Of a stretch of 20,566 nucleotides of DNA, positions 7,912 through 15,343 are shown piece by piece. The translations under genes were made by a program, and so were the position numbers. Within the stretch, counting starts at the first letter, position 1; the number at the start of each line of letters is the position of its first letter. Below the pieces are notes generated by a model. It saw only the letters and a program-made list of their open reading frames with translations, had not been told where the DNA came from and did not search any database. The DNA is from an uncultured Actinomycetes bacterium (GTDB lineage: Bacteria; Actinomycetota; Actinomycetes; Nanopelagicales; Nanopelagicaceae), in the NCBI GenBank assembly GCA_903865885.1, contig CAIPLJ010000093.1, positions 1 through 20,566 on the forward strand, in the 5' to 3' direction.

Positions 7912-10383
7912 TTAAAGAACGATGTTGACGAGCTTAGGTGCGCGTGCAATTACTTTCTTTGGGGTTGCACCCTTTAACTCAGCAACGATTGCAGGATGAG
8001 CAAGAGCCGCTACTTCAAAATCTGCATCTGAAATGGATGGTGAAACGCTGAGTCTTCCAAAAATCTTGCCGTTGATTTGAATAACAGCTTCGACTTCGTC
8101 ATCAACAAGCAAGGCAGGATCTACTGCAGGCCAGCCAGCAAGTGCGATAGCTGGCTTGTGGCCAAGACGCTCCCACATTTCCTCTGCTGTAAACGGTGCA
8201 ACAAGTGACAACATAATTGCAGTGGCTTCAACCGCCTCGCGCACTGCAGGATCTGCCGCGCCACATCCTGAGTCAATTGCCTTACGAGTTGCATTCACGA
8301 GCTCCATAACGCGAGCAATGGCAACGTTAAATCGGAATGATTCAACTGCAAAGGATGCATCGTGCAGCGCCTTATGCGTTGCTTTGCGGAGTGAAAGCTC
8401 GCCCTTACTGAAATCAACGCCAGGTGCTGATGTGACATCACCAGATAAACGCCATGCGCGGCTCAAGAATTTAACAGAGCCAGATGGCGAAACATCTGAC
8501 CAATCCACATCATCTTCAGGAGGACCTGAGAAGACCATCGACAAGCGAATTGCATCGACGCCATGGTTTTCGAGTTCATCCGATAAACGCACGAGGTTTC
8601 CGCGAGATTTCGACATCGCAGAACCATCCATGACAACCATTCCTTGGTTAAGAAGGCGTGTGAAAGGTTCGGTAAATGACAACATCTTCATGTCATATAA
8701 AACCTTTGTGAAGAAGCGTGAATATAGCAAGTGCAAGATTGCGTGGGTCACGCCACCGACATATTGATCAACGGGAAGCCATGTATCAATCTCTGCGCGG
8801 TTAAATGGTTCGGTTGCATTAGTCGATGATGGATAACGCAAGTAATACCACGATGAATCTACGAAGGTATCCATGGTGTCGGTATCGCGCATCGCAGGAC
8901 CTGCGCACTTAGGGCACTTGGTATTGACCCACTCGGTTGCTGCAGCTAGTGGTGATTGTCCCTTTGGCTTGAGATCGAGTCCCTTTGCATCAGGCAGTAA
9001 CAATGGAAGTTCTGAATCTGGAACAGCTACTTCGCCACACGCTTGGCAGTGAACGATAGGAATTGGTGTGCCCCAATAACGCTGGCGAGAGACAAGCCAA
9101 TCGCGCAGACGATAGTTGCGTGCAGATTTTCCGAGGCCATCTGCTTCAAGTTGCTTATTAATTGCAGTGATTGCATCGACTTTATTGAGGCCATTAAGTG
9201 CGCCTGAGTTAATAAGTTTTCCATCACCTGTTGTAGCAACACCAGTGTCGCTCGGATCTTCTTCGCCGGTTTCAACAACAACGCGAACTGATAAGCCCAT
9301 CGCCTTTGCAAAGTCGAGGTCGCGCTGATCGTGAGCCGGAACAGCCATGATCGCGCCGGTTCCGTAATCTGCCAAGACATAATCAGATGCCCAGATAGGT
9401 AACTTCTCACCATTGACTGGGTTAATAGCAAAGCGCTTTAAATCAACGCCTGACTTTGGGCGATCTGTTGCAAGGCGATCGATATCAGAGGCAGCTTTGA
9501 TTTTCTCAAGGTATGACTTAAATTCTGATTCAACAGGTGTGCCCGCTGCAAGTTCGGCAGCAAGTGCTGAGTCAGCTGCAACAACCATAAATGTTGCGCC
9601 GTACAAAGTATCGGGACGCGTTGTGTAAATCGTGACAGGTTGGGTGCGGCCTTCGATTACGAAGTTCACATTGGCGCCTTGCGAGCGACCGATCCAGTTG
9701 CGCTGCATCAGCAATACTTTTTCAGGCCACTTGCCCTCGAGGTCAGACATGTCATCGAGCAAGCGATCTGCATAATCTGTAATCTTGAAATACCACTGGT
9801 TGAGCTTCTTCTTAGTAACTGCAGAATCACAGCGTTCGCATAGGCCTGCTACTACTTGTTCATTTGCAAGAACTGTCTGGCAGCCTGGGCACCAGTTAAC
9901 TGCAGAATCCTTACGGTATGCCAAGCCACGGTCATGAAGTTTGGTAAAGAGCCATTGGTTCCACTTGTAGTACTCGGGGTCGCATGTATTAAATACGCGA
10001 TCCCAGTCGAATGAACATGCGAAACGACGCATCGAAGCCTTCTGCGTTGCAATATTTTCATATGTCCAAATACGTGGATCTTCATTGCGCTTAATCGCTG
10101 CATTTTCTGCAGGAAGGCCAAATGCATCCCAACCGATGGGGTGCATGACGTTAAAACCTTTTTGTATCCAGTAACGAGCGATTACATCGCCAAGTGCATA
10201 TGCCTCTGCGTGGCCCATATGCAAGTCACCTGATGGATAAGGAAACATATCGAGTACATATTTCTTAGGGCGCGCATCATCTGCTCGACCAGATTTAAAT
10301 GGTTCGAGCGCATCCCAAATCGGCAGCCACTTCTCTTGCACGTATGCAAAGTCGTATGCCGCGTGTTCGCGTTCTGTACTCAC
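7912..10383 (-). CDS. leuS: Leucyl-tRNA synthetase
   Basis: LeuRS charges tRNA-Leu with leucine. The 823-residue product has all class I landmarks: HMGH at 55-58 (HIGH motif), a zinc finger with C165, C168, C182 and C185, an editing domain with TTRPDTLYG near 254, a second cysteine cluster (CQAC near 446 and CPKC near 490), and AMSKS at 589-593. The C-terminal anticodon-binding and tail regions are present, ending KVIARAPKLVNIVL. The start is GTG at 10383, giving MSTEREHAAYDF. This is well supported because the next candidate, a GTG at codon 14, would cut into the conserved YDF region. The start lies one base from the 3' end of tRNA-Ala, leaving no room for a ribosome binding site once the tRNA is excised. 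Confidence 0.98.
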   Translation of the reverse strand: MSTEREHAAYDFAYVQEKWLPIWDALEPFKSGRADDARPKKYVLDMFPYPSGDLHMGHAEAYALGDVIARYWIQKGFNVMHPIGWDAFGLPAENAAIKRNEDPRIWTYENIATQKASMRRFACSFDWDRVFNTCDPEYYKWNQWLFTKLHDRGLAYRKDSAVNWCPGCQTVLANEQVVAGLCERCDSAVTKKKLNQWYFKITDYADRLLDDMSDLEGKWPEKVLLMQRNWIGRSQGANVNFVIEGRTQPVTIYTTRPDTLYGATFMVVAADSALAAELAAGTPVESEFKSYLEKIKAASDIDRLATDRPKSGVDLKRFAINPVNGEKLPIWASDYVLADYGTGAIMAVPAHDQRDLDFAKAMGLSVRVVVETGEEDPSDTGVATTGDGKLINSGALNGLNKVDAITAINKQLEADGLGKSARNYRLRDWLVSRQRYWGTPIPIVHCQACGEVAVPDSELPLLLPDAKGLDLKPKGQSPLAAATEWVNTKCPKCAGPAMRDTDTMDTFVDSSWYYLRYPSSTNATEPFNRAEIDTWLPVDQYVGGVTHAILHLLYSRFFTKVLYDMKMLSFTEPFTRLLNQGMVVMDGSAMSKSRGNLVRLSDELENHGVDAIRLSMVFSGPPEDDVDWSDVSPSGSVKFLSRAWRLSGDVTSAPGVDFSKGELSLRKATHKALHDASFAVESFRFNVAIARVMELVNATRKAIDSGCGAADPAVREAVEATAIMLSLVAPFTAEEMWERLGHKPAIALAGWPAVDPALLVDDEVEAVIQINGKIFGRLSVSPSISDADFEVAALAHPAIVAELKGATPKKVIARAPKLVNIVL

Positions 10384-10384
10384 G

Positions 10385-10457
10385 TGGAGATAAGGGGAAT
10401 CGAACCCCTAACCTCTTCCATGCCATGGAAGCGCGCTACCAATTGCGCCATATCCCC
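10385..10457 (-). tRNA. tRNA-Ala (anticodon GGC)
   Basis: A 73-base cloverleaf folds on the minus strand. The acceptor stem GGGGATA pairs with TATCTCC and includes the G3-U70 wobble that is the hallmark identity element of alanine tRNA. The D arm is GCGC/GCGC with a TTGGTA loop. The anticodon stem CTTCC/GGAAG has loop ATGGCAT, with GGC at 10422-10424 reading GCC codons. The variable loop is AGGTT and the T arm is AGGGG-TTCGATT-CCCCT. The discriminator is A at 10385. The CCA end is not encoded, so maturation would use RNase Z or a similar activity plus CCA addition. It sits 1 base upstream of leuS, so the two are almost certainly transcribed together. Confidence 0.97.
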
Positions 10458-10469
10458 ATTCCCTCTTCA

Positions 10470-10503
10470 AGAACGCCACATAGCCTTTGGCTATTGTCGT
10501 TCT
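10470..10503 (-). other. Two-part hairpin between the phosphatase gene and tRNA-Ala
   Basis: AGAACG (10470-10475) pairs perfectly with CGTTCT (10498-10503). Inside it, ATAGCC (10480-10485) pairs with GGCTAT (10489-10494) around a TTT loop, with a small asymmetric internal loop between the two stems. That makes 12 base pairs in 34 bases. Neither strand has a T tract after the hairpin, so it is not a classical intrinsic terminator. It lies 12 bases before the tRNA 5' end and could be a processing signal, a transcript-end stabiliser for the upstream gene, or a pause site. Between it and the upstream stop lies a second, imperfect pairing (ACGAGG with CCTTCGT around 10505-10528). Function unknown. 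Confidence 0.5.
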
Positions 10504-10551
10504 CACGAGGAATGAAATTGCCTTCGTAAAACATTTGTTCGAGCGCGCAGT

Positions 10552-11211
10552 TTAGCGCACGGAGTCAGGTACTACTGCGCCGGATTCTTCACCGTAGACA
10601 GGCTCTGGAATAGATCCTGCATTATGTTCGACCAATAACCAGCCTTTTGGTGATTCTTCAAGAATCGACCACTGCGCATTTGAAAGTCCACCGATACGTG
10701 ACCACAGTGGAATGGGAAGCTCTAGATAAGAACCAATCACTGTGCGCGCAGTTCCACCATGAGTTGCAACGACAATTCTTTGATTATCTTTTCCTGCTAG
10801 CGCATCTGTAATTGCTGCAACGCCGCGGGCCCCAACTTCACTTCGACGTTCTCCGATTCCACCAGCTGGGTTATCGCCACCCATAGACCATTGACGCAAA
10901 TTATCGAGATCGACTTTACGAATCTCATCACCGGTGAGGCCTTCCCAATTTCCGCAATTGGTTTCGCGCAGACGTTCATCAGTTGATACTTCAAGGCCCG
11001 TCAACTTCACTAATTCGTGTGCAGTTGCTTGGGCGCGACCGAGGTCGCTTGCAATAATCATTGTGGGGTTCATCGCTGCAATCATGGGAGCTGCATGCGA
11101 TGCTTGAAACTTTCCAACTTCATTTAACGGAATATCGGTGTGGCCCTGAAACTTATTTGCAACATTCCATTCAGTCTGACCATGACGCCAGAGAATGATT
11201 TGGTTACCCAC
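10552..11211 (-). CDS. Histidine phosphatase family protein (GpmB/GpgP-like)
   Basis: A member of the phosphoglycerate mutase-like histidine phosphatase superfamily. Numbering from the GTG at 11211, the catalytic loop is RHGQTEWN with H10. R59 lies in SDLGRAQATA, an acidic residue E83 in LRETNCGNWEG, and the second histidine H151 in ATHGGTART. The neighbouring rsfS-nadD pair matches the Mycobacterium tuberculosis Rv2419c-Rv2421c cluster, where the equivalent gene (GpgP) is a glucosyl-3-phosphoglycerate phosphatase. That function is possible here but not shown, so no symbol is given. Start choice: a TTG at 11232 would overlap rsfS by 29 bases, a GTG at 11226 has no ribosome site, and the GTG at 11211 overlaps the rsfS stop by 8 bases with GAAGAAG just upstream; I prefer the last. 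Confidence 0.88.
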   Translation of the reverse strand: MGNQIILWRHGQTEWNVANKFQGHTDIPLNEVGKFQASHAAPMIAAMNPTMIIASDLGRAQATAHELVKLTGLEVSTDERLRETNCGNWEGLTGDEIRKVDLDNLRQWSMGGDNPAGGIGERRSEVGARGVAAITDALAGKDNQRIVVATHGGTARTVIGSYLELPIPLWSRIGGLSNAQWSILEESPKGWLLVEHNAGSIPEPVYGEESGAVVPDSVR

Positions 11212-11578
11212 GAGCTGCTTCTTCACGAACAATGTCTAGATCAATCTTTGGACAGTCATTCCATAGGCGATCGAGCATGTAGTAACGGCGAAGTTCAGAA
11301 GATTGAATATGCACAACAAGATCTGAGTAATCAAGCAGTACCCATTCAGCGCTGCTTTCGCGGCGAATTGGTTTATCTCCCACTAAGCGAAGTTGTTCTT
11401 CAACTTCATCGGCAATGGCATCAATCATCTTTGCATTCGATGCAGTGACAATGAGAAAGACTTCGCTGAGAACGCTCTGATCGGAGAGATCGAGAGCCAC
11501 GAGTTCGGTTCCGAACTTATCGACTGCAGCGCGGGCTGCAATCTGTGTGCGTTCAACGCAGGCGCTAGTTGCTGGCAT
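11204..11578 (-). CDS. rsfS: Ribosomal silencing factor RsfS
   Basis: RsfS binds uL14 on the 50S subunit and blocks subunit joining in starvation or stationary phase. The 124-residue product has the family core: ALDLSDQSVLSEVFLIVTAS, then IADEVEEQL, and the most conserved part SAEWVLLDYSDLVVHI, followed by RRYYMLDRLW. Length is typical. The ATG start is supported by AAGGAG 10 bases upstream, which lies inside the end of nadD; the two genes overlap by 14 bases in different frames. The 3' end overlaps the phosphatase gene. The nadD-rsfS pairing is conserved across most bacteria. Confidence 0.96.
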   Translation of the reverse strand: MPATSACVERTQIAARAAVDKFGTELVALDLSDQSVLSEVFLIVTASNAKMIDAIADEVEEQLRLVGDKPIRRESSAEWVLLDYSDLVVHIQSSELRRYYMLDRLWNDCPKIDLDIVREEAARG

Positions 11579-12116
11579 AGAGGTTGTGCTCCTTTATAAA
11601 GGCCGCAACTGCTGCGGGTACTGCATCAGATATATGTGCGCGGATATCGGTTGCAGAGACTGCAATCGCATCAACGCTTGTGTTGTGCTTGCCAGGAAAC
11701 CCTGGGCGATCAATGACAACAAATTCAACTAACTTCTTCAATTCGTCTGCGCGATGCCACTGATCAATCTTCTCGTATGCATCGGTGCCCACGACCAGAA
11801 CGATGGTCTCACCTTCGTAGTTCTGAGCCACAGCTTCAACGGTATCGATTGCATAGCTTGGACCTTCACGCAGAACTTCGATGGGATTTACTTCAACGTG
11901 CGCACGTATCTCTGCAGGTAGAGCATCAATTGCTAACTGACACATTGTGCGGCGCTGCGCACCTGTTGCGCGTGGTTGGATATCGCGCAGAAGTGGCTGT
12001 CCGGCTGGAAGTACAAGTAAGTGATCAACAATCTTTCGAGAGATGAGTTGTTCAATCACATGGATATGACCGTTATGAATTGGGTCAAATGTCCCGCCAT
12101 AGAGCCCAATACGCAA
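11565..12116 (-). CDS. nadD: Nicotinate-nucleotide adenylyltransferase
   Basis: NadD joins nicotinate mononucleotide and ATP to give deamido-NAD in NAD synthesis. The 183-residue product begins MRIGLYGGTFDPIHNGH, containing the nucleotidyltransferase signature GGTFDPIHNGH (7-17, with H14 and H17). GTDAYEKIDQWHR at 110-122 is the substrate-binding region with W120, and VSATDIR at 153-159 is the SxTxxR phosphate-binding motif. The start is TTG; no ATG or GTG fits the conserved N-terminus better. It begins 6 bases after the stop of the small membrane-protein gene. NAD made here is also the cofactor of the ligase encoded just upstream, although that link may be coincidental. Confidence 0.96.
   Translation of the reverse strand: MRIGLYGGTFDPIHNGHIHVIEQLISRKIVDHLLVLPAGQPLLRDIQPRATGAQRRTMCQLAIDALPAEIRAHVEVNPIEVLREGPSYAIDTVEAVAQNYEGETIVLVVGTDAYEKIDQWHRADELKKLVEFVVIDRPGFPGKHNTSVDAIAVSATDIRAHISDAVPAAVAAFIKEHNLYASN
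11591..11602. repeat. 12-base perfect palindrome overlapping the rsfS ribosome site
   Basis: CCTTTATAAAGG reads identically on both strands and lies in the last codons of nadD. On the rsfS coding strand its right half merges into the AAGGAG ribosome binding site, so the RNA could fold CCTT-TATA-AAGG and partly hide that site. The stem is only 4 base pairs, so chance is a fair explanation. The bases also code for nadD residues AFIK. Confidence 0.4.
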
Positions 12117-12122
12117 AGTGAA

Positions 12123-12239
12123 CTACTTATCTAAACGAAGTACGACGTACAGGAGAAATGCAAAGATTCCGAAGGCGATAAGTCCGAATGTGTAAGGTGG
12201 AACTGGAAGTACGCGCGTTGCTTCGCCGAGAGTGATCAT
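12123..12239 (-). CDS. Small single-helix membrane protein, 38 residues
   Basis: An ATG at 12239 opens a 38-residue frame ending in TAG at 12123. It starts MITLGEATRVLPVPPY, continues into a hydrophobic helix at about 17-34 (TFGLIAFGIFAFLLYVV), and ends with the basic RLDK tail, so it probably spans the membrane once. An in-frame TAA lies 12 bases before the ATG, so no longer start exists. It fills almost exactly the space between ligA (12-base gap) and nadD (6-base gap), and the otherwise gap-free packing supports a real gene. The combination PPY-x-FGLIAF with an aromatic-rich helix looks designed rather than random. I recall small one-helix proteins near nadD in other Actinobacteria, but cannot verify homology. 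Function is unknown; no clear ribosome site. Confidence 0.72.
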   Translation of the reverse strand: MITLGEATRVLPVPPYTFGLIAFGIFAFLLYVVLRLDK

Positions 12240-12251
12240 GACTGAAGATTA

Positions 12252-14273
12252 CTACTTACCTGCGAGAAGTTCTAAAAAGCGCGCCTCATCGATGATTGTG
12301 ACGCCCAACTCTTGAGCCTTTGCCAACTTCGAACCAGGATCTGTGCCGACCAATACATAATCAGTCTTCTTGGAAACCGATGATGTTGGTTTTCCACCAT
12401 GAGCTGTAATGGTTTCAGCGATGGAATCGCGGGTAAATCCTTCGAGGCCACCGGTTACAACAAAGGTAAGGCCTTCAAGTGTTTGAGGAAGCTCGGCGCC
12501 CTTTGCAATGACCATTGCAACACCGGCAGCAGACCACTTTGTAATGATGGCTCTATGCCAATCAACGTCAAACCACTCGACGATAGATTGCGCAATCACT
12601 TCGCCGACGCCATCAATATCTGCAAGTTCTGCAACAGATGCCTTTGAAATTGCATCCATGCTTCCAAAATTAATGGCGAGTGCTTGTGCAGAAGTTGGGC
12701 CAACGTGGCGAATAGATAAGGCGACGATGGTGCGCCACAGGGGTCGGGTCTTTGCGATTTCAAGGGCCTCGAGTAATTTCTCGAGATTCTTGCCTTTGCT
12801 GCCATCTTTCTTTGTAAAGAATGCAGATTTCATCAGCTTGGATTCGGTGAGTGCAAAGATATCTGCCTCATCGGTGATGATGGAGTCTTGCAACAATGCA
12901 ACGGCAGCTTCATAGCCCAACACATCGATATCAAGTGCTGCGCGAGATCCAATGTAGTAAATACGCTCGCGCAGTTGTGCAGGACAGCTGCGGGTATTGG
13001 GACAACGAATATCGACATCGCCCTCGGTAATCGCACGTAGTTCGCTTCCGCATTCGGGACAGTGAGTTGGCATCACAAATGCCTTCTCTTTTCCTGTGCG
13101 CTTATCAAGGACAGGCCCCAGTACTTCAGGAATAACATCACCCGCTTTTCGGATAATGACCGTATCGCCAATTAATACGCCCTTGCGTTCGATCTCTTCT
13201 TGATTGTGAAGCGTCGCATTGGTGACGGTAGATCCGGCAACTTTGACGGGTTCCATAAATGCAAAGGGTGTAACGCGTCCTGTGCGGCCAACGCTGACCT
13301 TAATATCTAATAGCTTTGTCGTTACTTCTTCGGGCGGATACTTATATGCAATCGCCCATTTTGGTGCGCGTGATGTAAAACCAAGTTTCTGCTGTTCAGC
13401 AATAGCGTCGACCTTAATCACGACTCCATCAATTTCATGTTCGACATCGTGGCGATGTACGTTGTAATTCTCGATGAATGCAAGGACTTCTTTGCGGCTT
13501 GTGCAGACTGTAAAACGAGTAGAAGTTGGCAAGCCCAGTGCTTTCAATTGCGCATACGCATCGGATTGTGATGCAAATGAAATTCCTTCGCTGGCACCGA
13601 CTCCGTGCACAACAACGTCGAGGGCGCGCGAGGCGGTAACACGTGGATCTTTCTGTCGCAGAGACCCTGCTGCGCAGTTACGTGGATTGGCAAAAAGTGG
13701 CTTGCCGGCCTCTTCTAGCTCTTCATTGAGTTGGTTAAATGCTGCAACGGGTAGGAAAACTTCACCACGTACTTCAATCAGCGTCGGAATTTTCTTTCCC
13801 GTCAGCGCATGAGGAAGTCCCTTAATTGTCTTGACGTTAAGGGTTACATCTTCACCAGTCACTCCGTTGCCGCGAGTAAGTGCGCGCGTGAGCTGGCCGT
13901 TCTCGTATAACAAGTTGATGGCAAGTCCATCAACTTTAAGTTCGCATAGGTACTCAGGGTTCGGTGATTCTTTATCTATGCGGTCAAACCATGTCGCTAA
14001 TTCATCGCTATCGAAGACATTATCTAGGCTCATCATCTTCTCGATGTGATCATGTTGATCAAATGTGGTGGCAAATCCCCCACCAACGCCAAGAGATGGT
14101 GAATCTGGTTCGAGAAGTTCGGGGTGCTTTGCTTCGAGTGCTGCAAGCTCTTTTAAGAGCGTATCGAAGGCAGCATCGGTAATCGTTGGGCTATCTAAAA
14201 CATAATATTTAAATTGGTGATCGCGGATTTCTTGCGTGAGTTCGGTGATGCGATGACGAGCGAGGTTACTCAT
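12252..14273 (-). CDS. ligA: NAD-dependent DNA ligase LigA
   Basis: LigA seals nicks during replication and repair using NAD. The 673-residue product has the full domain set. The N-terminal Ia domain contains YYVLDSPTITDAAFD. The adenylation domain has the nucleotide-accepting lysine K113 in ELKVDGLAINL. An OB fold with VGRTGRVTPFA near 328 follows, then a zinc finger with C405, C408, C424 and C430, helix-hairpin-helix repeats (DIDVLGYEAA, LADIDGVGEVIAQSI), and a C-terminal BRCT domain from about 595 (LEGLTFVVTGGLEG to the end). Length is standard. The ATG overlaps the mnmA stop as ATGA, indicating coupling to the thiolation genes upstream. In M. tuberculosis mnmA and ligA are also near each other, and gatCAB follows ligA; here gatCAB is absent and nadD comes next. 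Confidence 0.98.
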   Translation of the reverse strand: MSNLARHRITELTQEIRDHQFKYYVLDSPTITDAAFDTLLKELAALEAKHPELLEPDSPSLGVGGGFATTFDQHDHIEKMMSLDNVFDSDELATWFDRIDKESPNPEYLCELKVDGLAINLLYENGQLTRALTRGNGVTGEDVTLNVKTIKGLPHALTGKKIPTLIEVRGEVFLPVAAFNQLNEELEEAGKPLFANPRNCAAGSLRQKDPRVTASRALDVVVHGVGASEGISFASQSDAYAQLKALGLPTSTRFTVCTSRKEVLAFIENYNVHRHDVEHEIDGVVIKVDAIAEQQKLGFTSRAPKWAIAYKYPPEEVTTKLLDIKVSVGRTGRVTPFAFMEPVKVAGSTVTNATLHNQEEIERKGVLIGDTVIIRKAGDVIPEVLGPVLDKRTGKEKAFVMPTHCPECGSELRAITEGDVDIRCPNTRSCPAQLRERIYYIGSRAALDIDVLGYEAAVALLQDSIITDEADIFALTESKLMKSAFFTKKDGSKGKNLEKLLEALEIAKTRPLWRTIVALSIRHVGPTSAQALAINFGSMDAISKASVAELADIDGVGEVIAQSIVEWFDVDWHRAIITKWSAAGVAMVIAKGAELPQTLEGLTFVVTGGLEGFTRDSIAETITAHGGKPTSSVSKKTDYVLVGTDPGSKLAKAQELGVTIIDEARFLELLAGK

Positions 14274-15343
14274 GCTGTCTCGCAGATAGTTGCCGACCCA
14301 ACTACACGATCGCCATCATAAATAACCATTGCCTGTCCTGTTGCAAGGCCTAAGAGCGGCGCATCGAGTTCGGCAACTAATTGATCGTTATCGACGTAAT
14401 AGGTGCAATCCAGTGCTGCGCCATGTGCACGCACTTGTACGAAACCTCGAAGAGGTGCCGCGCCCACAGCAGGGCCACAGAAGATTGGTCGCTCACCACG
14501 CATCGAAGTCACAGCTAAATCTTCTCGCGCACCTACGACAACGGTGTTGCTTACAGGTTCGATACTTAAGACAAAGCGTGGTGAACCATCTGCTGTTGGG
14601 ACAGTTAGGCCCAAACCTTTGCGCTGACCGATTGTGTATGTATACGCGCCCTTATGTTCGCCCAATTTATTTCCATCTTGATCAACGATGGGGCCAACTT
14701 CGCTACCCATGCGATCTCGAAGCCATCCTGCATTATCGCCAGATGGAACAAAACAAATATCGTGGCTATCGGGCTTCTGTGCAACGGCAAGGCCGCGCGC
14801 TTCTGCCTCGATACGAATATCAACTTTTTCAGTATCGCCTAACGGAAATATTGCCCCATTGATTTGTTCGCGATTGAGAACGGCAAGAACATAGGACTGA
14901 TCTTTAAGCGGATCGACTGCGCGATGCAGTGTGCGACCATCGGTTGACTCTTCTGTTCGCGCGTAGTGGCCAGTGACAACGCCATCGAAGCCCATAGCTT
15001 TTGCGCGATCAAGGACTGCAGCAAATTTAATCTTCTCATTGCAACGCAGACATGGATTTGGTGTACGCCCTGCCTTGTATTCGCTCATAAAGTTTTCGAC
15101 GACGTTTTCATGGAATTCATCGGCCATATCCCAGATATAGAAAGGAATACCAATCACATCTGCTGCGCGACGTGCATCATGGGAATCTTCGATGGTGCAA
15201 CACCCACGTGCACCGCTGCGGTACTTCTGTGGATTCGATGACAGAGCTAAGTGCACACCGATGACTTCATGGCCTGCTTCAACTGCGCGAGCTGCAGCAA
15301 CTGCTGAATCAACGCCTCCGCTCATGGCGGCAATAATCTTCAT
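14270..15343 (-). CDS. mnmA: tRNA-specific 2-thiouridylase MnmA
   Basis: MnmA puts the 2-thio group on the wobble uridine of tRNAs for Lys, Glu and Gln. The 357-residue product opens with the ATP pyrophosphatase PP-loop SGGVDS (8-13). The catalytic cysteine is C101 in PCLRCNEKIKF and the second, persulfide-forming cysteine is C197 in DSHDICFVP. The central region TGHYART and the C-terminal beta domain (YTIGQRKGLG, then FVQVRAHG) are present. It overlaps the upstream cysteine desulfurase by 4 bases (ATGA), and the desulfurase is the expected sulfur donor. Downstream it overlaps ligA by 4 bases. Confidence 0.97.
   Translation of the reverse strand: MKIIAAMSGGVDSAVAAARAVEAGHEVIGVHLALSSNPQKYRSGARGCCTIEDSHDARRAADVIGIPFYIWDMADEFHENVVENFMSEYKAGRTPNPCLRCNEKIKFAAVLDRAKAMGFDGVVTGHYARTEESTDGRTLHRAVDPLKDQSYVLAVLNREQINGAIFPLGDTEKVDIRIEAEARGLAVAQKPDSHDICFVPSGDNAGWLRDRMGSEVGPIVDQDGNKLGEHKGAYTYTIGQRKGLGLTVPTADGSPRFVLSIEPVSNTVVVGAREDLAVTSMRGERPIFCGPAVGAAPLRGFVQVRAHGAALDCTYYVDNDQLVAELDAPLLGLATGQAMVIYDGDRVVGSATICETA

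Noticed and set aside
8156..8767. 203-codon plus-strand frame inside leuS
   Set aside because: It lies entirely opposite conserved LeuRS sequence including the KMSKS region, and its translation has no recognisable domain.
10552..11232. Longer phosphatase start (TTG at 11232)
   Set aside because: It would overlap rsfS by 29 bases with a rare start codon and no ribosome site, while GTG at 11211 gives a typical short lead-in to the RHG motif.
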